From contig NZ_LMHJ01000001.1 of assembly GCF_001427795.1 (NCBI RefSeq), positions 2,257,664 through 2,321,663 of the forward strand: 64,000 nucleotides of DNA, read 5' to 3'. Below the pieces are notes generated by a model. The model had not been told where the DNA came from and made no database searches. It was given only the letters and a program-made list of their open reading frames with translations. This document shows positions 57,415 through 64,000 of the stretch, piece by piece (within the stretch, counting starts at the first letter, position 1; each line of letters starts with the position of its first letter). Source of the stretch: Nocardioides sp. Root682. GTDB taxonomy: Bacteria > Actinomycetota > Actinomycetes > Propionibacteriales > Nocardioidaceae. Position numbers and translations under genes: made by a program.

Positions 57415-58880
57415 GGGGCCGGCAGGGCGACGTACGTCGTGTCGAGGTACTCCTCGATGCCCTCGAAGCCGCCCTCGCGACCGAACCCGCTGGCCTTCAC
57501 GCCACCGAACGGAGCCGCCGGGTTGGAGACGATGCCGGTGTTGATGCCGAGCATGCCCGTCTCGAGCCGCTCGGCCAGCCGGAGGGTGCGGGTGAGGTCA
57601 CGGGTGTAGGCGTAGGCGGCCAGGCCGTACTCCGTCGCGTTCGCCAGGGTGATCGCCTCGTCCTCGCTGGTGAACGTGGTGATCGGTGCGACCGGACCGA
57701 AGGTCTCGGCGGTGACCGCGTCCGCGTCGGCCGGTACGTCGACCAGGACCGTCGGCGGGTAGAAGAAGCCCGCTCCGTCGACCCGCTGCCCACCGGTGAG
57801 CGCCCGTGCTCCCCGCGCCAGCGCGTCGTCGACGACCGCGGCGACCGAGGTCACCGCCTTCGCGTCGATCAGCGGACCGACCTGGACGCCGACGTCCTGG
57901 CCGCGGCCGACGCGCAGCGAACCCATCCGGTCGGCAAGCCTCGCGGCGAACTCGTCGGCGACCGACACCTCGACCAGGAACCGGTTGGCCGAGGTGCAGG
58001 CCTCGCCCATGTTGCGCATCTTGGCGAGCATCGCCCCGTCGACCGCCGCGTCGAGGTCGGCGTCCGCGAAGACCAGGAACGGCGCGTTGCCACCGAGCTC
58101 CATCGACACCCGCTGCAGCTGGCCGGCCGACTGCTCGACCAGCCGCTTGCCGACGGGCGTGGACCCCGTGAAGCTCACCTTGCGCAGCCGCGGGTCGGCC
58201 ATCAGCGTGCTGCTCAGCCCGCCTGCGTCCTCAGTCGTCACGATGTTGAGCACGCCGGCCGGCAGGCCGGCCTCGGCGAGAAGTCCGCCGAGCAGCAGCA
58301 TCGTCAACGGTGTCTGGGCGGCCGGCTTGACCACCATGGTGCAGCCCGCGGCGATGGCCGGTCCGATCTTGCGGGTACCCATCGCGAGCGGGAAGTTCCA
58401 CGGGGTGATGAACAGGCACGGGCCGACCGGCTTGCGCACGGTCAGCAGCCGGCTGCCACCCGCAGGGTTGTGCATCCAGCGGCCGTGGATGCGGACCGCC
58501 TCCTCGGAGAACCAGCGCAGGAACTCCGCGCCATAGGTGACCTCGCCCTTGGCCTCGGCGATCGGCTTGCCCATCTCCAGGCTCATCACCAGCGCCAGGT
58601 CGTCGGCGTGGGCCGTGACCAGGCCGAACGCACGGCGCAGGATCTCGCTGCGCTCGCGGGGCGCCGTGGCCGCCCAGTCCGGCTGCGCAGCGACCGCCGC
58701 GTCGAGGGCCGCCCGGGCGTCGTCCAGGGTGCCGTCGGCGACGTCGGTGAGGACCGATCCGTCCGCCGGGTCGATCACGTCGATCCGCGCACCGTTGCTC
58801 GCCGGGACCCAGTGGCCCCCGACCAGGAGCTGGCGGCGCGCCTCGGGAAGCAGGTGGGTCAGACGCTCACGAAAGCTCAT
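57411..58880 (-). CDS. Succinate-semialdehyde dehydrogenase-type aldehyde dehydrogenase
   Basis: 489 aa. Catalytic Cys295 in GEACTSANR, Glu261 in MELGGNAPF, Asn162 in ITPWNFPLAM, cofactor loop FTGSTPVGKRL. LEMGKPIAEAKGEV and YGAEFLRWFSEEA favour the GabD/succinate-semialdehyde branch, usually NADP-dependent. It is followed by a coupled MFS exporter. Upstream lies a leader with an intrinsic-terminator-like hairpin at 58905-58949. Confidence 0.93.
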   Translation of the reverse strand: MSFRERLTHLLPEARRQLLVGGHWVPASNGARIDVIDPADGSVLTDVADGTLDDARAALDAAVAAQPDWAATAPRERSEILRRAFGLVTAHADDLALVMSLEMGKPIAEAKGEVTYGAEFLRWFSEEAVRIHGRWMHNPAGGSRLLTVRKPVGPCLFITPWNFPLAMGTRKIGPAIAAGCTMVVKPAAQTPLTMLLLGGLLAEAGLPAGVLNIVTTEDAGGLSSTLMADPRLRKVSFTGSTPVGKRLVEQSAGQLQRVSMELGGNAPFLVFADADLDAAVDGAMLAKMRNMGEACTSANRFLVEVSVADEFAARLADRMGSLRVGRGQDVGVQVGPLIDAKAVTSVAAVVDDALARGARALTGGQRVDGAGFFYPPTVLVDVPADADAVTAETFGPVAPITTFTSEDEAITLANATEYGLAAYAYTRDLTRTLRLAERLETGMLGINTGIVSNPAAPFGGVKASGFGREGGFEGIEEYLDTTYVALPAP

Positions 58881-58904
58881 GCCCCCACCCTGCCAGTCCC
58901 GGGC

Positions 58905-58949
58905 GAAAAAGGAGCGAGCCCGTCATTGCATGGGGTCAACGACGGGCTC
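58905..58949 (-). terminator. Terminator-like hairpin in the aldehyde dehydrogenase upstream region
   Basis: On the minus strand GAGCCCGTC (58949-58941) and GACGGGCTC (58924-58916) form a 9-bp stem, followed by GCTCC and five T (58910-58906). It lies 25-70 nt before the aldehyde dehydrogenase start. It may end readthrough from the PBP gene, a small RNA starting near 58985, or act as an attenuator. Confidence 0.6.
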
Positions 58950-59046
58950 TTGTCGGAATCGGTGCTCCCTCCGATGTACGACTTGCTCCACGATAGCGCG
59001 GGCCTGGCGACCGCCATAGGGGAGAAGGTCCCGCCGATCGGCCATT

Positions 59047-59074
59047 TCGACCCGGGACCAAAGTCCCGGGTCGA
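59047..59074. terminator. Perfect 12-bp hairpin after the PBP gene
   Basis: TCGACCCGGGAC, loop CAAA, GTCCCGGGTCGA. It starts 24 nt beyond the PBP stop on the minus strand; no T-tract. Confidence 0.65.
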
Positions 59075-59097
59075 GTAGTCCCCGGTGTCTCGAGACC

Positions 59098-61032
59098 TCA
59101 TCGGGCGCGGCGGAGGAACTCCTCGATCAGCGGGCCCGCGGTCTGCGACCCGGACACCCCGGTCTGCACGAACACGGCGACGGCGAGGTCACCCTGGGCG
59201 GAAACCATCCAGGCGTGGGTCCTGATGGCGGCGCCGTCGGCGTACTCCGCGGTGCCGGTCTTGGCGATCACCGGACCACCGGGGACGTCGGCCAGCCCGC
59301 GGCCGCTGCCGTCGGTGACCACGCCCCGCAGCATCGTCTTCAGCGCCGCGGCCTCGTCCGCGGTGAGGGGTGCGGCCTGCTTGGGGACGGTCACGTCGAC
59401 CTGCTCGAGCAGGCGGGGTACGACGGTCTTCCCTGCCTGCACGCTCGCGATCACCGCGGCCATCGCCATCGGCGAGGCGAGCACCTTGCCCTGGCCGATC
59501 AGGTCGGCAGCTGCCTCGGTCTCGCTGGCGGGGTCGGGCACCTCACCGAAGAAGGCGGGGAAGCCGAGGTCGTGATCGATGCCGAGCCCGAGGCTGGCCG
59601 CAGCGGCGGCGAGGTCGCCGTCGTCGACCTTGGCGCGGGCATTGATGAGGGCGGTGTTGCAGGAGTTCGCGATGGCCCTGCGGAGCGGGATCGTGCCGAG
59701 CGCCGCGGACGGGTAGTCGGAGTAGTTCTTGAACCGCTTGCCGTTGACGGTGGTGGTCGGCGTGCACTCCACCGGTGTGTCCGGGGTCAGTCCGGCGCGC
59801 AGCAGCGCCAGCGAGGTGACGATCTTGAAGGTCGAACCCGGGGCGAACTGGCCGAAGGTGGCGTAGTTCTGCTCGGGGGACGCGGCGGCCAAGATGGCTC
59901 CGTCGCTGGGCCGGATCGCGACCAGCGCACGCACGCCGTCGGCCTTCGCCAGCACGCTCTCCGCGATGTTCTGAGTCGCCGTGTCGAGGGTCAGGGACAG
60001 GTTCCGGCCCGCCACGGGGGCGCGGTCGTAGAGGGTGCGCTTCTTCGCGTCGCCGGCCTCCGGGACGGCGTACACGATCCGGCCGGGTGTGCCGCGCAAC
60101 TGGTCGTCGTACCGGCCCTGCAGGCCGGAGAGGCCGGCGATGTCGCCGGTCCGGTACTTGTCGGGGCTCTTCTCGACCATCTCGCCGGTCACCGGGCCGA
60201 CGCGTCCGAGGATCGGCGCCGCGAAGTCGCGGGTGGGCGCGAGCGCGACCTCGGCGCTGACCTGGTGGGCGCCGTCGATGGTGCGCACACCGGTCTGGAC
60301 GGCACCCGGGACCTCGCCCTCGCGGTAGGTGATCGCCTCGACGAAGGCCCGGTCCCCGGCGTTCGTCACCGCCTTGACGAACGGAGCCACGTCGATGTCG
60401 ACGAGCTCGGCCAGTGCCTTCGCGGACGCCGGTGCCTGGGCCTTCTCCACGCGGGTGCGGTCGATGCCGACCCGGATGACGGGACGCTCGGTGACCAGGA
60501 CCTCGTCGCCGGCGCCGAGGACGTCGCCGCGATCCGTCGGCTGGGTGACGGCGTCCAGGACGTCGCCGTCCTTGAGGCTGGGCTCGACGATCGACGGCGT
60601 CCACACGACGCTCCACTCCTCGCCGCTGCGGACCAGGTCGACCTGGGTGTCGTAGCCCCAGGCCGCGTCCTTGCTCTCGGGCCAGGACCAGGTGAGCGTC
60701 GCGGTGGCCTTGTCGTCGGTGACGGTGGCCTCGTCACTCGCGCTGACGCTGGGCGCGATGCCGTCCATGTCGTCGATGATCGAGGCGTACGCCTCGGCCA
60801 CCGTGGCCGTCTCCACCTCCCCGAAGGGGACCGTCGCGAACCGGTCGGGCTGCGGGTTGCCGGCGTCCTCGCCCTCAGGTGCGGCAGCGGTGGCCAGCAC
60901 CCCGGCCAGCTGGACGGCCAGCGCGTGGGCGGCCTTCTCGTCGTCGCCCTGGTTGCTGCAGGCGGCGAGACCGCCCGCCACGGGGAGGAGCACCAGCAGG
61001 AGGGGGACGAGGGTCACCGAGGTCCGACGCAT
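59098..61032 (-). CDS. Lipoprotein penicillin-binding protein (MecA_N/PBP2-type transpeptidase)
   Basis: 644 aa. The lipobox LAAC has Cys25 after a hydrophobic signal. Residues about 30-150 form the NTF2-like MecA_N domain, about 160-320 the dimerisation domain (PVIRVGIDRTRVEK; GLSGLQGRYDDQLRGTPGR), and about 345-644 the transpeptidase with STFK (400-403), SCN (457-459) and KTG (591-593). It should cross-link peptidoglycan at the outer membrane face. Actinobacterial lipoprotein PBPs of this type (as in mycobacteria) are non-essential class B enzymes. The MecA_N domain alone does not imply resistance. Confidence 0.93.
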   Translation of the reverse strand: MRRTSVTLVPLLLVLLPVAGGLAACSNQGDDEKAAHALAVQLAGVLATAAAPEGEDAGNPQPDRFATVPFGEVETATVAEAYASIIDDMDGIAPSVSASDEATVTDDKATATLTWSWPESKDAAWGYDTQVDLVRSGEEWSVVWTPSIVEPSLKDGDVLDAVTQPTDRGDVLGAGDEVLVTERPVIRVGIDRTRVEKAQAPASAKALAELVDIDVAPFVKAVTNAGDRAFVEAITYREGEVPGAVQTGVRTIDGAHQVSAEVALAPTRDFAAPILGRVGPVTGEMVEKSPDKYRTGDIAGLSGLQGRYDDQLRGTPGRIVYAVPEAGDAKKRTLYDRAPVAGRNLSLTLDTATQNIAESVLAKADGVRALVAIRPSDGAILAAASPEQNYATFGQFAPGSTFKIVTSLALLRAGLTPDTPVECTPTTTVNGKRFKNYSDYPSAALGTIPLRRAIANSCNTALINARAKVDDGDLAAAAASLGLGIDHDLGFPAFFGEVPDPASETEAAADLIGQGKVLASPMAMAAVIASVQAGKTVVPRLLEQVDVTVPKQAAPLTADEAAALKTMLRGVVTDGSGRGLADVPGGPVIAKTGTAEYADGAAIRTHAWMVSAQGDLAVAVFVQTGVSGSQTAGPLIEEFLRRAR

Positions 61033-61080
61033 GCCGATGGTTCTACCAGCACGCGCCGACCCGCCAGCGAGCCAGCGGCC

Positions 61081-61890
61081 TCAACCGACCAGCAGGCCCG
61101 ACACCAGCGGCTGGAAACCGGACGAGTGACCGAGCTTGTTCGGGTGATAGCTCTCGCTGATCGGGTTGGACAGCCCGTTGAGCCACTCGACGTCGTCACA
61201 GACCGCGTGCCCGACGAAGCGTGAGGTGGGGTTGGCCCACTTGAAGCCCTTGGCCCCGGCAGCCGCCGACAGCTTGCTGTTGAGGAGATCGGCGGTCGCA
61301 TTGAGCCGGGTCTCCTCGGCCGGGGAGAACCAGGTGGCGGCGTTGCAGTCCTCGCCCTGGAACAGGCGCGGGTACCCGACCACCACGACCACGGCGTTCG
61401 GCGCCTTCGACTTGATCGAGGCGTACAGCGTGCTGAGCCGGCCCGGCAAGGTGTTGTTGATGAACGACTGGGCGGTGTTGATCGCCCCGTCGCAGTTGGA
61501 CAGCCACCCGGGCTGCGCGCACTCGGTGAGGACACTGGTGAAGCCCGCGTCGTTGCCGCCGACCGAGATCGTGACGTACTGGGTGCCCGTCGTCAGTGCG
61601 CTCAGCTGGCTGTTGGTGACCGTGCTGGTCGTCGCGCCCGAGCAGGCCTTGAAGGTCAGGGCGTAGCCCTTCTGGGCCGCCACCAGCTTGGGATAGGCGT
61701 AGTTGGAGCGTTGGCAGCTGGTGCCGTCATCGATGTAGCTGCGGGTGCCGGTGCCCGAGGCGTACGAGTCACCGAGGGCGACGTACGGCAGTGCAACGGC
61801 CTGGGCCGGAGCAGGTACGCCGACGAGGGTGACCAGTGCGGCCGCGAGACCGCTGAGGGAGGAGACGAGCAGACGCAGCGACCGGGACAT
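61081..61890 (-). CDS. Secreted SGNH/GDSL lipase-like hydrolase
   Basis: 269 aa. A signal peptide ends near APAQA. Block I GDSYASG contains Ser42, block III is GGND, and block V has SYHPN with the catalytic His. Cys pairs (SCQRSN/FKACSG, TECAQP/SNCDG, EDCNAA/AVCDD) match the three disulfides of streptomycete secreted lipases. It should hydrolyse lipid esters outside the cell. AGAAGG precedes the ATG. A CRP-type site lies 25 bp upstream, suggesting control by cAMP or a GlxR/Crp homologue. Confidence 0.93.
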   Translation of the reverse strand: MSRSLRLLVSSLSGLAAALVTLVGVPAPAQAVALPYVALGDSYASGTGTRSYIDDGTSCQRSNYAYPKLVAAQKGYALTFKACSGATTSTVTNSQLSALTTGTQYVTISVGGNDAGFTSVLTECAQPGWLSNCDGAINTAQSFINNTLPGRLSTLYASIKSKAPNAVVVVVGYPRLFQGEDCNAATWFSPAEETRLNATADLLNSKLSAAAGAKGFKWANPTSRFVGHAVCDDVEWLNGLSNPISESYHPNKLGHSSGFQPLVSGLLVG

Positions 61891-61914
61891 GGCGTGACAC
61901 CTTCTGCCGAGAAA

Positions 61915-61930
61915 TGTGACCTGGATCACT
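61915..61930. promoter_or_regulatory. CRP/GlxR-type site upstream of the secreted lipase
   Basis: TGTGACCTGGATCACT matches TGTGA-N6-TCACA in 9 of 10 fixed positions, 25-40 bp before the start codon, where binding would overlap the promoter. Confidence 0.6.
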
Positions 61931-61953
61931 AGATCACGAAGGTGGTCCCCGCG

Positions 61954-62406
61954 TCACCTGGTGTGCGAACCGTGCCCGTTCACCCACGGCAACCCACGGC
62001 GGGTGCCCTCGACGATGTCGGCGACGTGCGACTGGAACGACGGGCAGGTGGTGATGTCGTGGGCGCGGCACTCGAGGGCGTGCTCGGTCATGTGACGCGA
62101 CCGCGCGAGCTCGGCCTCGCGGCGGTCGAGCTCGACGAGGTGCTGGCGCAGCGCCTCGCGCCGACCGTCCGCCGAGGCGTCGACGAGGGTCCGGATCTGG
62201 TCGAGGCTCATCCCCGACTCCTTGCTCGCGATGATCGCGGCGACCCGGTAGGCGTCGTCCTCCGCGTAGTACCGGCGGCCGGCGGAGTCGCGGGCGGGAT
62301 GCAGCAGCCCCTTGTCCTCCCAGTGCCGCAACACGTGCGTCTCGAGGTCGAACCGGTGCGCCAGGTCGCCGATGGACCACCGCACTGCAGCGGGACTTGA
62401 CTTCAT
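61954..62406 (-). CDS. MerR-family regulator with C-terminal cysteine pair
   Basis: 150 aa. The HTH opens RWSIGDLAHRFDLETHVLRHWEDKGLL and continues SAGRRYYAEDDAYRVAAII, then a dimer helix. The C-terminal part has Cys113 and Cys121 (ECRAHDITTCP) with nearby His residues, a potential redox or metal switch but not the SoxR Fe-S pattern. The GTG at 62385 (starting RWSIGDL) is an alternative start and would leave the palindrome at 62402-62417 entirely upstream. It is divergent from a thioredoxin-reductase-like gene, its probable target. Confidence 0.88.
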   Translation of the reverse strand: MKSSPAAVRWSIGDLAHRFDLETHVLRHWEDKGLLHPARDSAGRRYYAEDDAYRVAAIIASKESGMSLDQIRTLVDASADGRREALRQHLVELDRREAELARSRHMTEHALECRAHDITTCPSFQSHVADIVEGTRRGLPWVNGHGSHTR

Positions 62407-62417
62407 GTTGACATGAA
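62402..62417. promoter_or_regulatory. MerR operator candidate TTCATGT-TG-ACATGAA
   Basis: Perfect 7-bp arms between the divergent MerR and reductase genes. It overlaps the ATG at 62404-62406 and an in-frame ATG at 62413, which argues for the later start at 62434 in the reductase. Confidence 0.7.
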
Positions 62418-62433
62418 CTCACACGCTGGTGCC

Positions 62434-63384
62434 ATGACGCAAACATCACAGCCCAGGCACTACGACGTCGCGGTGATCGGCGCCGGCTCCGCCGGCCTCC
62501 AGGCCGCCCTGACCCTCGGCCGGATGCGGCGCGACGTGGTCGTGTTCAGCACCGACCGGTTCCGCAACGACCCCGCCGAGCACATGCAGAACTTCCTCGG
62601 CCACGACGGCGAATCGCCCGCCGAGCTGCGGCTGGCGGCTCGCAAGGACCTTGAGCGCTACGGCACCGTCGAGCTCGTCGAGCGTGCGGTGGTCGCCGTC
62701 GAGGGCGCGCCCGATGCGTTCGTGGTCGCCGTCGACGGATCACCGGACGTCACCGCCCGGCGGGTGCTGCTCGCCACCGGCCTGTCCGACGAGCTGCCCG
62801 ACGTCCCCGGACTGGCCGACCTGTTCGGCACCGTCGTCGCACACTGCCCCTACTGCCACGGCCACGAGCTCGCCGACCGCCGGGTCGGCCTGCTGGGAGC
62901 CGGGCCGCACGTCCCGATGCTCGCGCAGCTGATCTCGCGCCTGGCGAGCGAGGTCGTCGTACTCACGAACGGGGCTGAGCCGGAGCCCGCGGTGCTGGCC
63001 GCGATCAAGGCGCTGCGCCTCGAGCTGCACACGGGACCGGTGCTGGGCGTCGAGGCTGCGGGCGACGGGCTCCGGGCGCTGCTCGGTCAGGACCACGCGG
63101 TCGAGCTGGGCGGGATGTTCGTGGCACCGACCTGGCGCCAGGCCGCCCCGTTCGCCGAGCAGCTGGGACTCGAGACCGGCGAGCTGGGCGGCGTCCTCGT
63201 CGACATCATGGGCGCCACCAGCCGTCCCGGCGTGTACGCCGCCGGCGACCTCGCCCACCACCGCGACCTGCCGATGCCGATGGCCTCGGTGCTCACCGCT
63301 GCTGCGGCCGGACTGGTCGCGGGTGCGGCGTGCGACCGGGACCTCGCGATGGCCGACCTGGCCCGTGTCGTCACGATGACCTGA
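62434..63384 (+). CDS. Thioredoxin-reductase-like FAD oxidoreductase
   Basis: 316 aa from the ATG at 62434. FAD loop IGAGSAGLQAAL (GAGSAG 16-21), redox pair Cys138-Pro-Tyr-Cys141 in AHCPYCHGHE, second nucleotide loop LLGAGPHVPM, and FAD-closing YAAGDLAHH. The fold and CxxC match low-molecular-weight thioredoxin reductases, but no thioredoxin gene is adjacent and the NADPH loop GAGPHV lacks the usual GxGxxA form, so ferredoxin- or other thiol-linked activity is possible. Probable MerR-controlled redox enzyme. Confidence 0.88.
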   Translation: MTQTSQPRHYDVAVIGAGSAGLQAALTLGRMRRDVVVFSTDRFRNDPAEHMQNFLGHDGESPAELRLAARKDLERYGTVELVERAVVAVEGAPDAFVVAVDGSPDVTARRVLLATGLSDELPDVPGLADLFGTVVAHCPYCHGHELADRRVGLLGAGPHVPMLAQLISRLASEVVVLTNGAEPEPAVLAAIKALRLELHTGPVLGVEAAGDGLRALLGQDHAVELGGMFVAPTWRQAAPFAEQLGLETGELGGVLVDIMGATSRPGVYAAGDLAHHRDLPMPMASVLTAAAAGLVAGAACDRDLAMADLARVVTMT

Positions 63385-63396
63385 CAGGCTGGGGTC

Positions 63397-63999
63397 GTGG
63401 CCCCCCTCCTCCGCCGCTCCGGCCTGCTCCTCGGTGGGTGCGTGATCCTCGGGATCGGAGTCGGCTTCCTCCTCGGCGCGAACCTCGGGTCCGACGGCTA
63501 CTCGACGCTGGTCAACGGCGTCGCACTGTCACTGGACCTGGAGTTCTGGATCGCGAACCTCGCCATCGGCGTGCTGTTCGTGGCGCTGGCCGCGACCCGG
63601 AAGGTGTTCCCCGGTGTCGGGACCGTCGTCCAGGTGCTCCTGGTCGGCGTGACCGTCTCGGTTGCCCTCGACGTGCTGGGCTGCCCGGAGGAGCTCGCGA
63701 CCCGCGTCGTGTTCCTGGCGATCGCGTTCCCGGTGCTGGCGCTGGGCATCGCGACGTACCTCGGCAGCCAGACCGGCGCCGGTCCGGCCGAGGCCGCGGC
63801 CCTCGCGTGGGACCCGCCGGTCCCGTTCCGGTGGACCTACAGCGCCGTGCAGGGTGGCGGCGCGTTGATCGGGTGGCTGCTCGGCGCCACGGTCGGCCTC
63901 GGCACCGTCGCCGTGATCCTGCTGCTCGGCCCGCTCGTCGACGTGCTCGCGGGAGCCCTCCACCTCGACGTGCACCAGGGCACGTCGGACGAGGCCTAG
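63397..63999 (+). CDS. YczE/YitT-like membrane protein
   Basis: 200 aa from the GTG at 63397. Five hydrophobic helices with GGCVILGIGVGFLLGANLG, then VNGVALSL, VQVLLVGVTVSVALDVLG and GTVAVILLLGPLVDVL, the repeating pattern of YczE/YyaS/YitT membrane proteins. One member, YczE, is needed for lipopeptide production in Bacillus; others lack a role. It follows the reductase by 12 nt, so co-transcription is likely. It ends one base before the window edge. Confidence 0.85.
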   Translation: MAPLLRRSGLLLGGCVILGIGVGFLLGANLGSDGYSTLVNGVALSLDLEFWIANLAIGVLFVALAATRKVFPGVGTVVQVLLVGVTVSVALDVLGCPEELATRVVFLAIAFPVLALGIATYLGSQTGAGPAEAAALAWDPPVPFRWTYSAVQGGGALIGWLLGATVGLGTVAVILLLGPLVDVLAGALHLDVHQGTSDEA

Positions 64000-64000
64000 T

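Noticed and set aside
58877..59101. A 74-codon frame on the minus strand between the aldehyde dehydrogenase and PBP genes
   Set aside because: It spans two hairpins, lacks a ribosome site and has no protein-like composition.
59098..61032. Methicillin-resistance MecA
   Set aside because: The MecA_N domain is widespread in actinobacterial lipoprotein PBPs; there is no mecR/mecI-type regulator or mobile cassette context.
62413..62433. ATG start for the thioredoxin-reductase-like gene at 62413
   Set aside because: This ATG is part of the operator palindrome; the ATG at 62434 gives the normal N-terminus just before the FAD loop.

Overview
The window is high-GC actinobacterial chromosome, most likely from Nocardioides or a close relative. 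The evidence is the strong G/C bias at third codon positions, many GTG starts, mycobacterial-type enzymes and regulators, a leaderless promoter style (TAnnnT about 6-8 nt before the start codon), and several dispersed hairpin repeats of a kind I associate with this genus. No tRNA, rRNA, CRISPR array or complete insertion sequence was seen. Sixty protein genes are annotated; the first runs off the left edge.

Layout. 1-3 kb: envelope/secreted proteins (LysM/Ig-like, Ser-Thr-Pro-Lys-rich). 3-8.6 kb: a TetR regulator divergent from a coupled oxidative operon (esterase, short-chain dehydrogenase, ferritin-like diiron protein, a truncated BVMO-like protein, a full Baeyer-Villiger monooxygenase), comparable in content to the mycobacterial mymA locus. 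8.6-9.7 kb: an AbiEi-like protein between 51-bp direct repeats. 9.7-16.4 kb: membrane, AAA ATPase, LPXTG, Fpg-family, rhodanese, two paralogous lipoproteins and aat. 16.4-19.5 kb: EcsC-like protein, sulfotransferase and a partner of unknown function. 19.5-24.5 kb: a leucine-type acyl-CoA carboxylase/HMG-CoA lyase operon and its divergent TetR. 24.5-26.3 kb: a small type-VII-secretion-substrate-like trio without secretion machinery. 26.4-30.4 kb: acyl-CoA dehydrogenase, crotonase and PaaX-type regulator. 30.4-40 kb: SNF2 helicase with SWIM partner, VOC protein with divergent TetR, membrane protein, a dehydrogenase behind a KstR-type operator, and a RecQ helicase with a C-terminal phosphoribosyltransferase-like domain. 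40-44 kb: hairpin-rich intergenic DNA, then two paralogous regulators, each with two LuxR-type DNA-binding domains. 44-48.4 kb: lipoprotein, M13 peptidase, three tandem CAP-domain proteins. 48.4-53 kb: quinone oxidoreductase, two tandem GH1 genes (the second altered in its active site), pirin. 53-64 kb: ECF sigma factor with SnoaL-like C-terminus, TIGR03086-type protein, LtrA protein, MFS exporter, aldehyde dehydrogenase, penicillin-binding protein, SGNH lipase, MerR regulator divergent from a thioredoxin-reductase-like protein, YczE/YitT-like protein.

The most notable signals are: (i) three hairpin-type repeats read in frame inside conserved enzyme genes (biotin carboxylase, carboxyltransferase, SNF2 helicase), plus one forming the end of the pirin gene; (ii) the tandem double-HTH regulators; (iii) a degenerate BVMO-like gene coupled to an intact one and a diiron protein; (iv) well-resolved operator pairs at the TetR-regulated divergent promoters; (v) a KstR-type palindrome; (vi) three copies of a 9-nt sequence arranged as mutually exclusive hairpins before the third CAP gene; (vii) orphan terminator hairpins that may mark small RNAs.
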